From Silene latifolia (lineage: Eukaryota; Streptophyta; Magnoliopsida; Caryophyllales; Caryophyllaceae): 64,000 nucleotides of DNA. The stretch is taken from the NCBI RefSeq assembly GCF_048544455.1, contig NC_133537.1, forward strand, positions 2,711,807 through 2,775,806. The letters are read 5' to 3'. Below the pieces are notes generated by a model, which was given only the letters and a program-made list of their open reading frames with translations, searched no databases and had not been told where the DNA came from. This document shows, in pieces, positions 61,801 to 64,000 of this stretch (its first letter is position 1; each line of letters begins with the position of its first letter). The position numbers were made by a program, and so were the translations under genes.

Positions 61801-63263
61801 CACAATTGCCCTTGTGGCTATCCCTTAACTGAAAAAGAAAAACATCATCTGTGGCACCGGAGTGTAAATTTTTTATAGATCATAAGTCATAACATAATTC
61901 ATCCCTGTTACCCGTGGGCATGCTTTCATTGCTCTATAGTTATACTATAGCCAATTTCACTCGTGTGTGGAAATAAACCTGAATTTTAAGATGTTACGGG
62001 AGTAATATTTTGGTTTAGCACTTTCTGGTTCTATAAGCTCTCAGATACACATTGTGTAATGAGTATCATTGTCTCTACTTCAGGTGCTTATGAGTCGTCT
62101 GAAATTGTTCTTGAATCCGGGTTATCCCTACGAAGAAATGCTTCAAGCCTACCACAACCAAACTGCAATTATTATGTGTTCCTACTTGCCGTATTTCAAT
62201 ATCTTTAAAAGAACAAAAGGTTAGTTTTTTTCCTCGCTTCAATAGTTGGCCTATTTATTATTTTGTTCATACAGTCAATTCATTTATTTTCCTCAAACAT
62301 GTACAGGGGGTTTGATCCAGCTGAATCACGGACGACCTCAACCTCTTCAGTATGTAGTAAATGCCGCTTTCCTGGCTACCCTGTTCAGTGATTATCTTGA
62401 TACTTCTGATACGCCGGGCTGGAGATGTGGTCCCAATTTCTATACAAGCGATGTCTTGCGTGAATTTGCTCGGACTCAGGTACTTGTCTATTTTACTTGG
62501 TGCTGATATCATACTCCCTCCATTGAGTTGAGTTCACTACTTTTGCTTTTAGACCAAGAGATTTAGGCTCCGTTTGGCAAGGCATTTCAGATACCTGATT
62601 TGGTCAAAGTAGCTTATTTGACCAAAATTTCAGGTACCTTATGTTTTTGAAGGTTTCCGTTTTTTTGGTGGGTAAATGTGTGCATGAATCTGTCTCCCAT
62701 TATATTGGAACATACTCTCTGACAGAGACTAATGGGTGTGTAAAATTTTATATATACCGGAAAAAAAAAAAAAAATTATAGGGAATCCAAATGTGGGAGT
62801 ATCAGTTTGTCTACTCCAGTGTCGGTTTTCCTAATACATTTATCCTTGACCATCCTGGCAGATTGATTACATTCTCGGCAAGAATCCTAAGAAGATGAGT
62901 TATTTGGTTGGCTTTGGTAATCACTATCCAAAGCAGGTGCACCACAGAGGGGCATCTATTCCAAAGAACAAGATCAAGTACAACTGCAAGGGAGGGTGGA
63001 AATGGAGGGACAGTAAGAAGTCAAACCCTAACAACATAATTGGAGCCATGGTTGCAGGTCCAGACAATCACGACGGCTTCCATGACGTGCGTACGAACTA
63101 CAATTACACGGAGCCTACCATTGCTGGAAATGCAGGTTTAGTAGCTTCTCTTGTTGCACTTTCTGGTGATAAAAGTCTCGGAATTGATAAGAATACCATG
63201 TTTTCCTCGGTTCCTCCTTTGTTCCCAAACCCTCCACCTCCTCCCGCTCCTTGGAAACCTTGA
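58873..63263 (+). CDS. KORRIGAN-type endo-1,4-beta-glucanase (GH9), copy 2, remodelled N-terminus, six exons
   Basis: Exons 58873-59209, 60336-60646, 61070-61531, 62084-62219, 62307-62479 and 62862-63263; phases match copy 1 and give 606 aa. The start is the second ATG, equal to Met11 of copy 1. The dileucine signal (RWLLGP) stays, but 14 residues including YVDL are gone (SEQKKK joins IFIW). Nine residues PPPDNDTVA are inserted after IIGFIA, repeating the PPPDNYTVA found 13 residues later. The GH9 catalytic motifs ([26 protein letters not shown]) are intact. Changes at conserved sites include AFWGGP to AFRGDP and loss of an N-glycosylation site (FNRT to FKRT). It may be active with altered localisation, or be an early pseudogene that still keeps its frame. 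Confidence 0.9.
59330..60060. repeat. degenerate tandem repeats in KOR copy 2 intron 1
   Basis: Same motif family as in copy 1 (GATGAATTTGATTGATCTGG, GGAGTGATTCAATTGCGATT), at least six diverged units. Copy 2 lacks the copia insertion, so this shows the ancestral form of the intron. Confidence 0.75.
62567..62640. repeat. PIF/Harbinger-like MITE fragment in KOR copy 2 intron 5
   Basis: GGCTCCGTTTGGCAAGGCAT, then ACCTGATTTGGTCAAA and TTTCAGGTACCTT, match the left end of the element at 39275-39730. The right part is missing. Confidence 0.7.
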
Positions 63264-64000
63264 TTGGCATAGAAGGTTGAAACCTTGATCCGCGGATCAT
63301 GAAGATACCCAAAGCAGAAAAGCAATGGTTGACATAGAATTAACTCTGAAGTCCGAACTTGCGCGACCTTGGCCAATTCGCGAGGAAATGTACAATTTAT
63401 TGTACTACAACCTTTTCGATTTAACCACTAAGCTTAAACTTCCTTGGCGAAAGACCATTTGTCACATAAGCGCCTTTTTACCATCTAGATTACGATTCTT
63501 TTGTTTGGCACGTGTAATGGCCACGACGACAGACTCTCGATCAATCAATATGTGATACCATGGCATTCACCTTTGACACAGTAATAGAAGAAACAGCAAA
63601 ATTATAGTTACTTGGGAACTTTGAAGCATTTATACAATCTATTACGGTCTTTCGTACATATACGTATATCTACAGTATTTAGGAGGATCAAATCAAATAT
63701 GATCTCTCTAATTTGTGTAATTACAACATGAAATGAATATACAGTAGAAAGTGGAAGACCGATGCCAAACCGCGCCAGGGCAAAGGTATTCTATACAGCC
63801 TTATACATACATTCCTTTCAGATGACCAGAACTGTATGTATTTACTGTCAGAAGAAGAAAAGCGGCCATAACATACCTGCAGGCTGCAGGGGTTTACCTA
63901 TAAATCGAAACTATGGCTGTTGAAGTGGAATATCGGATGGTTTTGTTTCCTTCTTAGACTGTGTGACCTGATTTCATGGGCAACGCTCGACTGAAGTGCA
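63264..64000. other. 3' flank of KOR copy 2
   Basis: 63325-63560 repeats the flank of copy 1. From about 63590 on, the sequence is unrelated. On the minus strand the last bases contain short open frames that could be the end of another gene (one reads [12 protein letters not shown] and a stop), but I do not recognise it. Confidence 0.4.

Overview
This is nuclear DNA from a flowering plant, most likely a eudicot. Genes carry GT-AG introns and are spread thinly in AT-rich DNA full of MITEs, Helitron-like elements and one LTR retrotransposon. All the recognisable proteins are plant families (KORRIGAN cellulase, DUF579, PRP38B, CPL4, LWD). A Caryophyllales source is possible, but I cannot prove it from this window.

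Layout. 1-2757: diverged C-rich repeats, then the first exon of an LWD/TTG1-like WD40 gene on the minus strand (2758-3480). 3481-8181: no gene; a tandem repeat and a MITE with 9-bp target duplications. 8182-12310: a tandem segmental duplication, each unit holding an intact single-exon DUF579 gene followed by a minus-strand relic of a prohibitin gene. 12801-18027: a complete four-exon PRP38B splicing-factor gene (minus). 19179-19990: a Helitron-like element, directly upstream of a three-exon F-box/LRR gene (20125-21851, plus). 22298-25435: a four-exon TVP38/TMEM64 (VTT) membrane-protein gene (minus) with a SINE and a Stowaway MITE in its first coding intron. 26881-27184: a complete 304-bp TRIM/SMART element with identical 72-bp LTRs. 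31687-35906: an eight-exon CPL4/FCP1-type RNA polymerase II CTD phosphatase gene (minus). 35907-44497: no gene, but a dense set of nested MITEs, a Helitron-like element and a minisatellite. 44498-63263: a tandem pair of KORRIGAN-type membrane endo-1,4-beta-glucanase genes.

The KORRIGAN pair is the most informative part. Copy 1 is intact (621 aa) but carries a roughly 6.1-kb degraded Ty1/copia element in intron 1. Copy 2 keeps a full-length frame (606 aa) but has lost the YVDL tyrosine sorting motif of the cytosolic tail. It has also gained a 9-residue duplication beside the membrane span, changed its ancestral start into a six-codon upstream ORF, and has a Helitron-like end 31 bp before that old start codon. 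It looks like a diverging or decaying paralogue.

The genes do not form a pathway. The DUF579 and KORRIGAN genes both act in cell-wall polysaccharide metabolism, while PRP38B and CPL4 act in splicing and transcription. I found no clearly new biological system. The points worth checking are the KOR copy 2 remodelling, the DUF579/prohibitin duplication, the very young TRIM/SMART element, a candidate GC-AG intron and the nested transposons.
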